From Gemmatimonadota bacterium (GTDB taxonomy: Bacteria > Gemmatimonadota > Gemmatimonadetes > Gemmatimonadales > Gemmatimonadaceae), in contig PLCA01000003.1 of assembly GCA_003134685.1 (NCBI GenBank), forward strand, positions 186,001-250,000: a stretch of 64,000 bases of DNA, written 5' to 3'. Below, piece by piece: positions 7,988 through 17,663 of this stretch. Both the position numbers and the translations under genes were made by a program. Numbering within the stretch: the first letter of the stretch is position 1; every line of letters starts with the position of its first letter. The notes under the pieces are model-generated. The model was not told where the DNA came from. It worked only from the letters and a program-made list of their open reading frames with translations, and ran no database searches.

Positions 7988-8923
7988 CTAAATCTTTTCG
8001 CCGCCCATCAATACCGCCATGATTGCCTTCTGGATGTGCAGGCGGTTCTCGGCCTCGTCCCAGACCCTGCTCTGCGGTCCGTCGATGACCTCGGCGGCCA
8101 CTTCCTCGCCCCGATGCGCGGGCAGGCAATGGAGAAAGATCGCGTCCTCCTTTGCGCGCTTCATGATCGCTTCGTCGACGCGGAAGCCCTTGAACGCCTT
8201 CTCCCGGATCGCCTGCTCCTCCTCCTGTCCCATCGAGGCCCAGACATCGGTGTTGATGACGTCCGCCTTGTCGGCTGCTTCGGCGGGATCGCGCACGATT
8301 CTCACCTTGGCCTTCGATGCCGCCCGCTGGAAAATCATCGGGTCGGGGTCGTAGCCTTCGGGGCATGCGAGCGTGAGCTCGAACCCGAGCACGAATGCGG
8401 CGTTGAGCCACGAGTTCGCCATGTTGTTGCCGTCGCCGATCCAGGCGATGCGTTTCCCCTTGTAGCCGCCAAGGTGCTGCTTGACGGTGAGGACATCGGC
8501 GAGCACCTGGCACGGGTGCACGAGGTCCGTGAGCCCGTTGATGATTGGCACGTCGGCGTAGCGCGCCAGCTCCTCGATCTCCGAGTGAGCGAAGGTCCTG
8601 ATCATGATTCCGTCCACGTAGCGCGAGAGCACGCGGGCGGTATCGGCAATCGGCTCGCCGCGCCCGAGCTGCACGTCACGAGGAGAGAGAAAAAGTGCGT
8701 GGCCGCCCAGCTGCCAGGCGCCGACCTCGAAGGAGACGCGGGTGCGGGTAGATGACTTCATGAAGATCATTGCCAACGACTTGCCGGCCAGCGGCTTCTT
8801 TTTGTACTTCCCCGCCCGCATCAATTCAGCGATCGAGAACAGCTTGTCTATTTCTTTGGCGGAGTAGTCAGCGATCTGAAGAAAATCGCGGTGGAGACGT
8901 TCTTTGCGGACGATTCGGGGCAT
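7988..8923 (-). CDS. argF: Ornithine carbamoyltransferase
   Basis: The enzyme joins carbamoyl phosphate and ornithine to form citrulline in arginine synthesis. The 311-residue protein is full length, with the carbamoyl-phosphate motif STRTR at 58-62, the HPCQ motif near 136 and the ornithine-site motif HCLPAHRG near 270, which carries the catalytic Cys. These separate it from aspartate carbamoyltransferase. The gene is alone on the minus strand. It is divergent from the sugar-dehydrogenase-like gene at 9009 and converges with nothing nearby. Its start ATG at 8923 matches the usual N-terminus. Confidence 0.95.
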   Translation of the reverse strand: MPRIVRKERLHRDFLQIADYSAKEIDKLFSIAELMRAGKYKKKPLAGKSLAMIFMKSSTRTRVSFEVGAWQLGGHALFLSPRDVQLGRGEPIADTARVLSRYVDGIMIRTFAHSEIEELARYADVPIINGLTDLVHPCQVLADVLTVKQHLGGYKGKRIAWIGDGNNMANSWLNAAFVLGFELTLACPEGYDPDPMIFQRAASKAKVRIVRDPAEAADKADVINTDVWASMGQEEEQAIREKAFKGFRVDEAIMKRAKEDAIFLHCLPAHRGEEVAAEVIDGPQSRVWDEAENRLHIQKAIMAVLMGGEKI

Positions 8924-9008
8924 GTGAGTTGCGCGTACCAGTTGTGGAAGTTCTGTGCGTCGGAAATATACTCATGTCCGTCGCTCCCTCTTTTTGAGAC
9001 ATGCGACG

Positions 9009-10178
9009 ATGTCACGCCCTGTTCGTGTTCTGTGCGCCGCCTTTGCTGTGCTCGCGGGCACGGCCTGTCACTCCGATTCCACTGGTCCGGGCGACGGCGG
9101 ATCTCCATTGCCGCCGGGTATCGGGCTCCAGCTGAATCCTTTCATCACCGCCGGCCTCACGAGCCCCGTTTTTCTGACACAGCCCCTCGACGACGGACGC
9201 ATTTTCGTCGTTGAGCAGGGTGGCAGGATTCGCGTCGTTCGAAACGGCGTGCTCCAGACGACGCCGTTTCTCGACATCTCCACGAGAGTGCTGAGTGGTG
9301 GAGAGCAAGGACTGTTGAGTGTCGCCTTTCATCCGCAGTATGCGACAAATCATTTCTTCTACGTCTATTTCACGACGCAGACCAACGGCGACATTCGGAT
9401 CGAGCGATTCACGACGACGTCGAATGCGGAAGTGGCGGACCCGACAACATCCAAGCTCATCATCACGGCGCCACACTCGACCTACGCCAATCACAACGGC
9501 GGGCTCCTGACGTTCGGCCCCGACGGAATGCTGTACGCCGGCCTCGGTGACGGCGGCAGCGGTGGAGACCCACTCGGCAACGGCCAGAACTTCAATTCCC
9601 TACTTGGCTCGCTTCTCCGGCTCGACGTCGATCACGGCGATCCTTACGCAATTCCGGCGAGCAATCCGTTCGTGGGGCAGGCCAACCATCGGGGAGAGGT
9701 CTGGGCGAAGGGGTTGAGAAATCCGTGGCGCTACGCCTTCGATGCGGCCACGGCTCTCCTCTACATCGCCGACGTCGGACAGAATCTGCACGAGGAAGTG
9801 AACGTCGTCGCCGCGAACAGCGCCGGTCTCAACTACGGCTGGAACGTGTGGGAAGGCCCGAGCTGCTACAACACTGCGACTTGCTCGTCGACCGGCTTTC
9901 AGGCGCCGATTCTGGACTACGGCCACGGTCCCGCGTGCTCGATTACCGGCGGCTACGTTTATCGCGGAACCGCAATTCCGGCGATTCGCGGCCACTATTT
10001 CTATTCCGACTATTGCGCCGGCTTTCTCCGGAGCTTCAGATATGAGAACGGCGTCCCGGTAGATCAGAAAGATTGGGGACTGACGTCGAGCGCGGTTGAG
10101 TCCTTCGGGATGGATTTTGGTGGCGAGCTGTACATGATCACGGGGAACACCGTTGTAAAGATCGCGCCGGTGAGTTAG
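9009..10178 (+). CDS. PQQ-dependent sugar dehydrogenase-like (GDSL/Hip-type) secreted lipoprotein
   Basis: The six-bladed beta-propeller of the glucose/sorbosone dehydrogenase family is evident: FVVEQGGRIRVVRNG, GEQGLLSVAFHPQY, NHNGGLLTFGPDGMLYAGLGDGGSGGDP, and KGLRNPWRYAFD with GLNYGWNVWEG. I choose the ATG at 9009 (MSRPVRVLCA) because it gives a compact lipoprotein signal ending at Cys20, followed by Asp/Ser and a Gly/Pro-rich spacer; the ATG at 8955 adds 18 basic residues before it. The product is probably anchored outside the cytoplasm and oxidises a sugar or polyol with PQQ as cofactor. No pqq biosynthesis genes are visible. The family also has members without proven enzyme activity. Confidence 0.88.
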   Translation: MSRPVRVLCAAFAVLAGTACHSDSTGPGDGGSPLPPGIGLQLNPFITAGLTSPVFLTQPLDDGRIFVVEQGGRIRVVRNGVLQTTPFLDISTRVLSGGEQGLLSVAFHPQYATNHFFYVYFTTQTNGDIRIERFTTTSNAEVADPTTSKLIITAPHSTYANHNGGLLTFGPDGMLYAGLGDGGSGGDPLGNGQNFNSLLGSLLRLDVDHGDPYAIPASNPFVGQANHRGEVWAKGLRNPWRYAFDAATALLYIADVGQNLHEEVNVVAANSAGLNYGWNVWEGPSCYNTATCSSTGFQAPILDYGHGPACSITGGYVYRGTAIPAIRGHYFYSDYCAGFLRSFRYENGVPVDQKDWGLTSSAVESFGMDFGGELYMITGNTVVKIAPVS

Positions 10179-10181
10179 GCG

Positions 10182-10198
10182 CCGCGCCTATGGCGCGG
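10182..10198 (+). terminator. GC-rich hairpin after the sugar-dehydrogenase-like gene
   Basis: CCGCGCC and GGCGCGG form a perfect seven-base stem with a three-base loop, four bases after the stop codon. There is no T-run after it, and the next plus-strand gene starts 22 bases later with a good ribosome site (AGGAGG), so readthrough is likely. Confidence 0.35.
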
Positions 10199-10220
10199 TA
10201 GTAAGGCAGGAGGCTGCATA

Positions 10221-11339
10221 ATGCTTCGAGCGTTCCTTTGCGGTCCGGTTTTCGGCGCGTGCGTTTTGACTTCGAGCGCTCGAGGTCAGGAGGCGACGAC
10301 CGAGCTGAGGATCAGGCTGAACGGGATGGACGGAGCGCCCTTGAGCGGCGCGCTGGTCGCTCTCCTCAACGCCCGTGACAGCGTCGTAGCCGAAGGATTG
10401 AGCGCGGAATCGGGCGGGCGAGTTCTTCGCGCCACGCCGGGCGTCTACCGGGTTCGTGTCAGACGCATCGGATATTTGCCTTTCCTATCAGGTCCTGTGT
10501 CGCTCCCCCGCGAGAGCGCGCTCTCGCTGAACGTCGAAAGCCAGCGCGTCGTCCTGGAGCGAATCGTCGTCAACTCGAAATCCCCCTGCGCGCGAAACGA
10601 TCCGAGCGCTGACGCGCTTTCGACCGTTTGGGACGAGATAGACAAGGCGCTCAGGTCGAGCCAGCTCACTACGGAAGATCTCTTGGGTATCGGGCGGGCT
10701 CGCACATACCGCAAAGAGGTCGGCATTGACGGAACGGTGATCAGCGCCGACACGACCTACCTTTCACTCATCGACCGGCGACCCTTCGGCGCAATCGATC
10801 CGGTGACTCTCGCGAACAATGGTTACGTCCTCGGCGACGCGGAGGCGGGCTGGCACTATTTCGCCCCCGACGAAACGGTGTTGCTGTCGGAGCCGTTTGG
10901 CGCGACCCACTGCTTCCGGGTGGTACGCCAACGGGACCGTACCGGGCAGATCGGTGTTTCGTTCGAGCCGGTACCGCGGCGTCGAATGGCGGACATCACC
11001 GGCGTGCTGTGGGTAGATCAGGAGACGTCGCAGCTGCGTGAAGTCGTGTTCCGTTTCGTGAACGCCGGCGCGATGAGCCAGTTCGACGCCGGCGGATTCA
11101 CTCACTTCCGCCGCATGCCATCGGGTGCCTGGATCGTCGACGAGTGGAAGCTTAGCGCGCCCCGACTCTCGGTAGCGCAGCGCGCAGTCCAGGATGGGTA
11201 CTCGTCGACAGCGCCCCAGCAGTTCATCGCCATCGGTCGTATCGAAAATGGCGGGGGGATCTTCGCACCCGCTGAGCTGGCCGGCGAGCAGCATCGACAA
11301 ATCCGGGCGGCCGCGGATACCTTGAACAGGAAGCATTGA
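10221..11339 (+). CDS. Secreted protein with carboxypeptidase-regulatory-like N-terminal domain
   Basis: The 372-residue product starts with a signal peptide (about residues 1-22, ending SARGQ). Residues about 26-110 form a beta-sandwich of the carboxypeptidase regulatory-like type (GAPLSGALVALLNARDSVVAEGL, GVYRVRVRRIGYLPF). Residues 125-360 are a larger beta-rich domain of unknown function that contains a single Cys pair region (SPCARND, ATHCF). Proteins of this build are frequent in Gemmatimonadota and Bacteroidota exported proteomes, but the function is unknown. An AGGAGG ribosome site precedes the ATG. It is probably co-transcribed with the preceding sugar-dehydrogenase-like gene and the small membrane protein that follows. 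Confidence 0.72.
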   Translation: MLRAFLCGPVFGACVLTSSARGQEATTELRIRLNGMDGAPLSGALVALLNARDSVVAEGLSAESGGRVLRATPGVYRVRVRRIGYLPFLSGPVSLPRESALSLNVESQRVVLERIVVNSKSPCARNDPSADALSTVWDEIDKALRSSQLTTEDLLGIGRARTYRKEVGIDGTVISADTTYLSLIDRRPFGAIDPVTLANNGYVLGDAEAGWHYFAPDETVLLSEPFGATHCFRVVRQRDRTGQIGVSFEPVPRRRMADITGVLWVDQETSQLREVVFRFVNAGAMSQFDAGGFTHFRRMPSGAWIVDEWKLSAPRLSVAQRAVQDGYSSTAPQQFIAIGRIENGGGIFAPAELAGEQHRQIRAAADTLNRKH

Positions 11340-11374
11340 GCGTCGCTTCGCCACATTTTACGGAGGGCCGGACC

Positions 11375-11575
11375 ATGCGCCGCTACGAGCTTGTCTCAGG
11401 AACCGTCTTTGCCATTGTCTGTCTCGCACAGCTCACGCGCATCCTAATGGGCTGGCCAGTGCAGATCGATCTTTTCACCGTTCCGATCTGGTTTTCCGGC
11501 GTCGCGTTCCTCGGGTCGGGCGCTCTAGCCCTCTGGGCTTTCCGCTCCGCGGGCCGGCGTGCAGTGCCGGTGTAG
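11375..11575 (+). CDS. Small two-pass membrane protein
   Basis: From the ATG at 11375 (MRRYELVSGTV), preceded by a GGAGG ribosome site, the frame gives 66 residues with two hydrophobic segments (about residues 7-24 and 33-54) and a basic C-terminus. The longer frame from 11336 would overlap the preceding stop and has no ribosome site. I do not recognise a named family. It lies between a secreted protein and a conserved small basic protein on the same strand. Confidence 0.65.
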   Translation: MRRYELVSGTVFAIVCLAQLTRILMGWPVQIDLFTVPIWFSGVAFLGSGALALWAFRSAGRRAVPV

Positions 11576-11604
11576 TCCGGACACGCTGCCGATCGGGTGC
11601 GTCG

Positions 11605-11757
11605 ATGATCCGTAAGCTGAAATCCGGGGAGTACCGCCTTTACTCCGGAAAGAAGAATCCGAAAACCGGCCGGCGCCGGAATCTGGGCACGTTCAAGAGC
11701 CTCGCCGCGGCAAAGAAGCACGAGCGCGCTGTGCAGTTTTTCAAGCGGCGCGGCTGA
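11605..11757 (+). CDS. Conserved 50-residue basic protein
   Basis: This short frame reads MIRKLKSGEYRLYS, then a Lys/Arg-rich middle (KKNPKTGRRRNLGTFKS) and a helical end (KKHERAVQFFKRRG). I recognise this layout from a widespread family of tiny proteins of unknown function found in many Gram-negative genomes, which supports it being real despite its size. The strong basic charge suggests nucleic-acid or ribosome contact, but that is inference. It sits between the small membrane protein and the kinase gene, all on the plus strand. Confidence 0.7.
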   Translation: MIRKLKSGEYRLYSGKKNPKTGRRRNLGTFKSLAAAKKHERAVQFFKRRG

Positions 11758-11792
11758 AAGCCCGGGCCCTCGCTCAGGGCTATATTCCGGCC

Positions 11793-14048
11793 ATGAGCGA
11801 CGCCCCGGTCTCCCTCGCTAACGCGCTCTCCGATCGGTACACGATCGAGCGTCTCCTGGGCTATGGCGGCATGGCAACCGTGCATCTTGCCGAGGAGCGG
11901 AAGCACAAGCGCAAAGTTGCGATAAAAATCCTGAAGCAGGAGTTCGGCGCGTCGGTGGGCGCCGAGCGATTCCTGCGCGAGATCGGGATCGCCGCGCGTC
12001 TCTCGCATCCGCACATCGTGCCGCTGATCGACTCGGGTGAATCCGAGGGATCGCTCTATTACGTCTCGCCCTATATCGCGGGTGGATCTCTGCGCGACCG
12101 GCTCAACCGCGAGAAAATCCTTCCGATCGACGACGCGCTCCGCATCGTGAACGAGATCGGCACGGCTTTGGACTACGCCCATCGCAACGGCTTCGTTCAC
12201 CGCGACGTGAAGCCGGAGAACATTCTGTTCGCGGACGACCACGCGCTGCTTGCTGACTTCGGCATCGCCCACATCGCGTCTACATCAGCGGACGAGCCGC
12301 TGACGCTGAGCGGGTTTGCGCTCGGCACTCCGGAATACATGAGTCCCGAGCAGGCATCGGGTGAAACCGAGATCGGAGTTCCGGGCGACGTTTATGGCCT
12401 CGCCTGCGTTTTCTACGAGATGCTGGCGGGCCAGCCGCCCCTCAAGGGAGCGACGCCCCGCGCGACGATGGCGAAGCAGGTCACCGAGAAGCCGCGTCCG
12501 GTGCGAACACTCCGCCCTGATGCGCCCACCGGTTTCGAGAGAGTGCTCGAGCGCGCCCTCGCAAAGAATCCGGCACGGCGGTTCTCCAGCATTACTCAAT
12601 TCTGCGAAGCCCTGACGCACGCGAGGTCCGAGCCGAATCGGCCGTTCACCGCGATGACGCGCACCATCGCCGTCCTCCCATTCGTGAACTCGAGCCCCGA
12701 TCCCGACAACGAGTATCTGAGCGACGGAATCACCGACGAGCTGATCAACGCGCTCGCAAAAGTCGACGGACTGCGCGTTGCGTCCCGCACCTCAGTGTTC
12801 GCGCTCAAGGGCAAAGCACAGGATGTGCGCGCGATCGGCGCGCTGCTCGAGGCATCCGAAGTGCTGGAGGGATCGGTGCGCCGCTCCGGGGAGAATCTTC
12901 GCATCACGGTGCAGCTCACATCGACGGACGACGGGCGCTTGATGTGGTCCGAGCGCTACGACCGCAGGCTGATCGACGTCTTCGCCATTCAGGATGAGAT
13001 CGCGCGCACCATCGTCACGACGCTTCGCTCGACATCGTTCGCTGAGATCGCGCCAACTCCGACGAATCGACACACCGAGAACGTCCTCGCATACGGGCTG
13101 TACCTTCGCGGCCGCTACGCCTGGAACAAGCGTACGTCCGAGGGAGTCTTCGAAGGCATCAAGTACTTCGAGGAGGCAATCGCGCTCGATCCGACATACG
13201 CGCTGGCGTACACGGGGCTCGCGGACTCATACTCGCTTCACATCGACTACCGGAACGTCCCGGTACACGAAGGTCACCAGAAGGCAAAGTCATACGCGAG
13301 GAAAGCGATCGAGCTGGATGACAGCCTCGCCGAGGCGCACGCGTCGCTAGCGTGGAGCTCCTTCGTCTACGATTGGGACTGGGACGGGGCAGCCAGGGAA
13401 TTCCGTCGCGCCATCGAGCTCGATCCCCGCTACGCGCCGGCGCACCAGTGGTACGCCTTCATGCTCGCATCGCAGGGAAATTTCGACGAGGCGCTGCTCG
13501 AAGCCCACACAGCGCAGGAGAACGATCCCTCGTCGGTGTCGGTGCGGCGCAGTCTGGGCTATGCCTATTTCTATGCCCGGAAATACGAGCAGGCGCACTA
13601 TCACCTCGACCGGGCGATCGCGATGAATCCGACCGCTGAAGAGAGTTTCCGGGTTCAGGGATTGATTCTCACGCTTCAGAAGCAGTTCCCCGCCGCCGAG
13701 AGAGTGTTGCGCGAGGCTGTGGCGCTGGCGCCCGAGTGCGGGTCGTACACCAAGGCAACGCTCGCGTACTCTCTCGCGGCCGCCGGCGATCCTTCCTATG
13801 CGCGACAGCTCGCAGCGGAGCTGGAAGAAAGGCTGAACGTCGAGTACGTCTCCCCCGTCGAGCAGGCGATAGTGTACATCGCCCTCGGCGACAAGCAGAC
13901 GGCTCTCGATTGGACGGAGCGCGCGATCGATGAGCGGCGCGGCTGGGTGGCCTACCTGCGCGTCCATCCAATTGTCGATTCGCTGCGGGGTGAGCCGCGA
14001 TTCGACGCGCTCGTTCAAAGGATGAAATTCGGCGTGCCTACCGCTTGA
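11793..14048 (+). CDS. Serine/threonine protein kinase with TolB-like domain and TPR repeats
   Basis: The 751-residue protein begins with a Hanks-type kinase domain (about 16-270): glycine loop GYGGMATV (24-30), Lys45, HRD at 136-138, DFG at 155-157 and GTPEYMSPEQA. Residues about 285-425 form the TolB-like domain often found with adenylate cyclases and kinases (AVLPFVNSSPDPDNEYLSDG, EVLEGSVRRSG). The rest, to about 720, is a series of TPR helices. No membrane segment is evident, so it should be cytoplasmic. It probably phosphorylates Ser/Thr targets and uses the TPRs as a scaffold. The ATG at 11793 follows a weak ribosome site. The DUF2784 gene overlaps its stop by four bases, so the two are probably translated together. 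Confidence 0.9.
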   Translation: MSDAPVSLANALSDRYTIERLLGYGGMATVHLAEERKHKRKVAIKILKQEFGASVGAERFLREIGIAARLSHPHIVPLIDSGESEGSLYYVSPYIAGGSLRDRLNREKILPIDDALRIVNEIGTALDYAHRNGFVHRDVKPENILFADDHALLADFGIAHIASTSADEPLTLSGFALGTPEYMSPEQASGETEIGVPGDVYGLACVFYEMLAGQPPLKGATPRATMAKQVTEKPRPVRTLRPDAPTGFERVLERALAKNPARRFSSITQFCEALTHARSEPNRPFTAMTRTIAVLPFVNSSPDPDNEYLSDGITDELINALAKVDGLRVASRTSVFALKGKAQDVRAIGALLEASEVLEGSVRRSGENLRITVQLTSTDDGRLMWSERYDRRLIDVFAIQDEIARTIVTTLRSTSFAEIAPTPTNRHTENVLAYGLYLRGRYAWNKRTSEGVFEGIKYFEEAIALDPTYALAYTGLADSYSLHIDYRNVPVHEGHQKAKSYARKAIELDDSLAEAHASLAWSSFVYDWDWDGAAREFRRAIELDPRYAPAHQWYAFMLASQGNFDEALLEAHTAQENDPSSVSVRRSLGYAYFYARKYEQAHYHLDRAIAMNPTAEESFRVQGLILTLQKQFPAAERVLREAVALAPECGSYTKATLAYSLAAAGDPSYARQLAAELEERLNVEYVSPVEQAIVYIALGDKQTALDWTERAIDERRGWVAYLRVHPIVDSLRGEPRFDALVQRMKFGVPTA

Positions 14049-14416
14049 TCTACCGGGCGCTCGCGGATCTGGTGCTCGTCGTGCACCTCGCGTTTGTCCT
14101 CTTCGTGGTGCTGGGAGGGCTGCTGGTACTCAGGTGGCCGCGTCTGGCGTGGCTTCACGTGCCGGCCGCCGTATGGGGTGTCCTGATCGAGTACACGGGT
14201 TGGATCTGCCCGCTTACCCCACTCGAGAATTCACTCAGGGAGCGCGGCGGCGGCGCGGGCTATAGCGGCGGATTCCTCGAGCACTACATACAGCCGGTGC
14301 TCTATCCGGCTGGGCTTACACGTGGAACGCAGATTGTGCTTGGAAGTCTTGCGCTGCTCGTCAACCTGACCGCCTACGGCGTGGTAGTCGCGAGAAGAGG
14401 CCGCTTCAGGCCGTGA
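14045..14416 (+). CDS. DUF2784 membrane protein
   Basis: The 123-residue product has about three membrane segments (8-30, 38-56, 96-117). The family pattern is visible: ALADLVLVVHLAFVLFVVLGG, WICPLTPLENSLRERGG with the conserved Cys-Pro-Leu-Thr-Pro, and FLEHYIQPVLYP. This is full length for DUF2784, whose function is unknown. The TTG start at 14045 overlaps the preceding kinase stop (TTGA), which suggests translational coupling. The downstream hslU gene converges with it. Confidence 0.88.
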   Translation: MIYRALADLVLVVHLAFVLFVVLGGLLVLRWPRLAWLHVPAAVWGVLIEYTGWICPLTPLENSLRERGGGAGYSGGFLEHYIQPVLYPAGLTRGTQIVLGSLALLVNLTAYGVVVARRGRFRP

Positions 14417-14440
14417 GCTCTCCGCTGATCCGCGCGCCGG

Positions 14441-15898
14441 CTAGAGAATGTAGCGTCTGAGGTCTTCGTCGTCGGCGATCGTCTTGAGGCGGCTCTGCAC
14501 CAGCTCCTGATCGACGCGCACCGTCTTCGCCCCGCTCTCGGGAAGTCCGAACAGCACGTCCTCGAGCAGCGTCGTCATCACAGTGTGAAGCCTGCGCGCT
14601 CCAATATTCTCCATCCGGTCGTTGACATGCGCGGCAATCTTCGCAATCTCCGCGATGCCGTCCGTCGTGAACTCGAGCTTCGCGCCCTCGGCCTCGACCA
14701 GCGCCGAGTACTGCTTGGTGAGCGCATTCTCGGGCTCGGTCATGATGCGCACGAAATCCGCTTCTGTTAGGGACTGGAGTTCTACCCGGATCGGGAATCT
14801 TCCCTGCAGCTCCGGAATCAGATCGCTCGGCTTGGCGACGTGGAACGCGCCCGCTGCGATGAACAGCACGTGGTCGGTCTTTACCATCCCGTGCTTGGTC
14901 TGCACGTTGGAGCCTTCGACGATCGGGAGGAGATCCCGCTGTACTCCCTCGCGCGAGACGTCAGGTCCGCCGGCAGCGGTACCACGTTGGCCCGCAATTT
15001 TATCAATTTCGTCGAGGAAGATGATGCCCATGCTCTGCACTCTGTCGAGCGCATCAGCTGTGACGTCCTCCTTGTTGATCAACTTTTCGAGCTCCTCGCT
15101 GAGCAAGATGCGTCGCGCCTCGGAGACCTTTACGGTTCTCTTCTTTTTTCGCTTGGGCAGCATGTCCTGGAGCATCTCGGAGAGATTGTCCATGCCCTCC
15201 GGCGCCCCCTGCGGAACCATCATGTCGAACATCACGGGCGTCTGCTGCGTGACCTCGATCTCGATCTCGCGCTCGTCGAGCTGTCCGTCGATCAGGAGCT
15301 GCTTGAGCTTCTCTCGCGTTCTCTTATAGCGCACCTCGGTGGCGTCGGTCTCGCTAGAGACAGATCCGGCCGGTGAGACGACGAAGAGATGCGCTCCCCC
15401 GCCGGCGGGGGCCGTTGGATTGTGCGCGGACTGCTTGATGTCGGGCGGCGTTGGCAGCAGGAGATCGAGCAGTCGCTCCTCCACCTTTTGCTTTGCTACC
15501 TCGTTCACTTCGGTCTCGCGCTCGCCGCGCACCATGTTGATCGCGCTCTCCACCAGGTCGCGCACCATCGATTCGACATCGCGGCCAACGTAGCCCACCT
15601 CGGTGAACTTGGATGCTTCGACCTTTACGAACGGCGCGCCGACGAGACGCGCGAGCCTGCGCGCGATCTCCGTCTTCCCGACGCCCGTTGGGCCGACGAG
15701 AATGATGTTGTTGGGCGAGATCTCATCCCGGATTGCATCCGGCGTGCGCTGGCGCCGCCAGCGGTTTCTGAGCGCGATCGCGACCGCTTTCTTTGCGTCG
15801 GCCTGCCCGACGATATAGCGATCGAGCTCTTCGACGATCTGCCTCGGCGTGAGATCGGCCAGGCGCTCCAGCGCCTGCTGTGTGCGCGGCGATGACAT
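14441..15898 (-). CDS. hslU: HslU, ATPase subunit of the HslUV protease
   Basis: This AAA+ unfoldase feeds proteins into the HslV peptidase in the cytoplasm. The 485-residue length fits, with Walker A GPTGVGKT at 69-76 and Walker B in [11 protein letters not shown]. The intermediate (I) domain lies between them and includes an acidic and Lys/Arg-rich region ([12 protein letters not shown]). The C-terminal tail DLRRYIL is the one known to insert into HslV and activate it. The start ATG overlaps the hslV stop by one base (TGATG), so the pair is translationally coupled. It is the last gene of this minus-strand cluster. Confidence 0.97.
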   Translation of the reverse strand: MSSPRTQQALERLADLTPRQIVEELDRYIVGQADAKKAVAIALRNRWRRQRTPDAIRDEISPNNIILVGPTGVGKTEIARRLARLVGAPFVKVEASKFTEVGYVGRDVESMVRDLVESAINMVRGERETEVNEVAKQKVEERLLDLLLPTPPDIKQSAHNPTAPAGGGAHLFVVSPAGSVSSETDATEVRYKRTREKLKQLLIDGQLDEREIEIEVTQQTPVMFDMMVPQGAPEGMDNLSEMLQDMLPKRKKKRTVKVSEARRILLSEELEKLINKEDVTADALDRVQSMGIIFLDEIDKIAGQRGTAAGGPDVSREGVQRDLLPIVEGSNVQTKHGMVKTDHVLFIAAGAFHVAKPSDLIPELQGRFPIRVELQSLTEADFVRIMTEPENALTKQYSALVEAEGAKLEFTTDGIAEIAKIAAHVNDRMENIGARRLHTVMTTLLEDVLFGLPESGAKTVRVDQELVQSRLKTIADDEDLRRYIL

Positions 15899-16440
15899 CA
15901 GGTGGGCTCGAGGACAGTGATGTTCGCGTTCGTGTAGATGCAGATCTCGGCGGCGATCTCGAGTCCTTTTCTCACGATATCACGCGCGGGAAGATCCGTG
16001 TTCTCGAGGAGCGCGCGCGCCGATGCAAGGGCGTAGGGGCCGCCAGATCCGATCGCGAGGATGCCGTCTTCGGGCTCGATGATGTCGCCCGTTCCCGAGA
16101 TGATGAAACCGTGCTGCCTATCGGTTATGGCAAGCAGGGCGTCGAGACGCCGCAACACACGATCACTCCGCCAGTCCTTCGCCAGTTCCACCGCGGCGCG
16201 CTGCAGGTTTCCGGGATAGCGCTCCAGCTTCTCCTCGAACTTCTCGAAAAGGGTGAACGCATCCGCCGCGGCGCCCGCGAAACCAGCGAGCAGCTTGCCA
16301 TCGTGAAGACTCCGGACCTTCTGCGCATTCGACTTCATCACCGTCTGGCCGACAGTGACCTGGCCGTCGCCTCCGAGTGCGACCTGTCCGTCGCGGCGCA
16401 CCGCGAGGATGGTAGTCGACCGCACACGCTCGAGCTTCAT
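15898..16440 (-). CDS. hslV: HslV, threonine peptidase subunit of the HslUV protease
   Basis: The product is the proteasome-like peptidase of HslUV. I take the ATG at 16440 ([14 protein letters not shown]); the longer frame upstream adds 27 unrelated residues. This gives 180 residues with a short propeptide, so the N-terminal nucleophile would be Thr9 after processing. Conserved parts are [27 protein letters not shown] and [15 protein letters not shown]-like [13 protein letters not shown]. It is coupled to hslU by a one-base overlap. A plus-strand membrane protein diverges upstream, leaving 83 bases for the promoter. Confidence 0.95.
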   Translation of the reverse strand: MKLERVRSTTILAVRRDGQVALGGDGQVTVGQTVMKSNAQKVRSLHDGKLLAGFAGAAADAFTLFEKFEEKLERYPGNLQRAAVELAKDWRSDRVLRRLDALLAITDRQHGFIISGTGDIIEPEDGILAIGSGGPYALASARALLENTDLPARDIVRKGLEIAAEICIYTNANITVLEPT

Positions 16441-16523
16441 CGCTTCAAAATAACAGCCTTGCGGCGCGTTGGGCGCGTCTACGGGGCCTCGAAACGCGCC
16501 CCCTTCTTGCATTTCAACCAACC

Positions 16524-16907
16524 ATGAAGCTGGAGCAGCTGCCGATCCTTCTCGGCGTATTAATCGCCCTCGTCGGGCTCAGCATCCTTCTCGATGCCTG
16601 GCAGGCGGGCGGGGTGGCCCCTCTGCGCGAGCGTCGCCGGCGCATCCGCGCCGTGCCACACAAGGCGGGGCAATCGCTCGTGGCGCTGGGGACGCTGTGT
16701 ATGGCTGCTGCCCTGATCGGGCGCGATACGTGGCGTTGGGGAACGATCTCGGTGCTCGCTGGCGTCCTGCTGCTCGTGATCGGCGCGATCATGAACCGTG
16801 CGTACCTCAAGGAGGTACTGCTGTTCCGCGGTGCGGCGAGGAGGGGCACGGGCGAGACGAACTCGCGCCTTAACCAGACGCCCCAGAAGGGCACGCGGAT
16901 TCGCTAG
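16524..16907 (+). CDS. Small membrane protein of unknown function
   Basis: The 127-residue product has an N-terminal hydrophobic helix (about 7-24), a basic cytoplasmic loop ([15 protein letters not shown]), and two further helices (about 47-64 and 71-90), followed by a polar tail. I do not recognise a family. It is the only plus-strand gene within a long minus-strand block, divergent from hslV and tail-to-tail with the oxidoreductase at 16917. Confidence 0.65.
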   Translation: MKLEQLPILLGVLIALVGLSILLDAWQAGGVAPLRERRRRIRAVPHKAGQSLVALGTLCMAAALIGRDTWRWGTISVLAGVLLLVIGAIMNRAYLKEVLLFRGAARRGTGETNSRLNQTPQKGTRIR

Positions 16908-16916
16908 TCGTCCGCG

Positions 16917-17663
16917 CTAAGTGCCGCCATACCATTCGTAGCCGGCATCACTCCAGTACCCCCCGTTCATTTTCGGCATGAACACGATTTTCGTCAGGTA
17001 CTTCGTGTTCTTGTAGCCAAGCTTCACGGGAGAATAGACACGCGCCGGCGCGCCGTGAGCGGGCTCCAGCATCTTTCCGTCGAGACCGTAGGCGACCACG
17101 GTCTGCTTGTGCATCGCGCTCTCGATGTCCCAGCTCTCGTGGTAGTCGTCGTCGAACGACTGAAAATCGACGTAGTGCGCCAGCGGGTCGGCGTGCACCA
17201 GGCGAGCCAGCTCCGTGAACGGAACGCCGGTCCAGGTCTCGACCGCCGTCCATCCTTCGACACAGTAGTGATTCACGCGATTGGAGACCTGCGGGAGTTG
17301 TTGCAGCTCCTCGATCGTGAGCCGCACCGGATTGCCGACGAGCCCGCTCACTTCTAGCGCCCATTTCCCTCGCACGCTCTCATCCCAGACCGGCACTGTC
17401 CGCGAGATGAAGTAACTCGGCAATTTGTTGACGGCGTCGTGGGCACCCGCCTGGACCGCATCCATCGAGGTGTGACGCAAAAGCTTCCGTTCAATGACGA
17501 GATTCTTCCGCTCAGCGTACTTGAGCAGCCTGTCCGCTGCCTTGGGTCCACGGGAATTGCAAGCAGCGAGAAAAACCGCAGATACAAGTCCGCTTCCCCG
17601 AAGCAAAAAGTCGCGGCGGTCGATTCCGTTGATCGAGATGAACTTGCGCGGATCGATGTTCAC
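16917..17663 (-). CDS. Molybdopterin-dependent oxidoreductase, sulfite-oxidase / MsrP (YedY) type
   Basis: The 248-residue protein carries a twin-arginine signal (RRDFLLRG, 16-23) followed by a lipobox-like Cys35, so it is exported folded, perhaps as a lipoprotein. The molybdopterin domain of the sulfite oxidase fold has the metal-ligand Cys134 in NHYCVEGW, and a typical end segment with VKLGYKNTKYLTKI. It is shorter than most MsrP proteins. It is translationally coupled (GTGA overlap) to the cytochrome b gene, so electrons probably pass between the membrane haem protein and this periplasmic enzyme. The substrate could be methionine sulfoxide, but this is not certain. Start is GTG at 17663. 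Confidence 0.88.
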   Translation of the reverse strand: MNIDPRKFISINGIDRRDFLLRGSGLVSAVFLAACNSRGPKAADRLLKYAERKNLVIERKLLRHTSMDAVQAGAHDAVNKLPSYFISRTVPVWDESVRGKWALEVSGLVGNPVRLTIEELQQLPQVSNRVNHYCVEGWTAVETWTGVPFTELARLVHADPLAHYVDFQSFDDDYHESWDIESAMHKQTVVAYGLDGKMLEPAHGAPARVYSPVKLGYKNTKYLTKIVFMPKMNGGYWSDAGYEWYGGT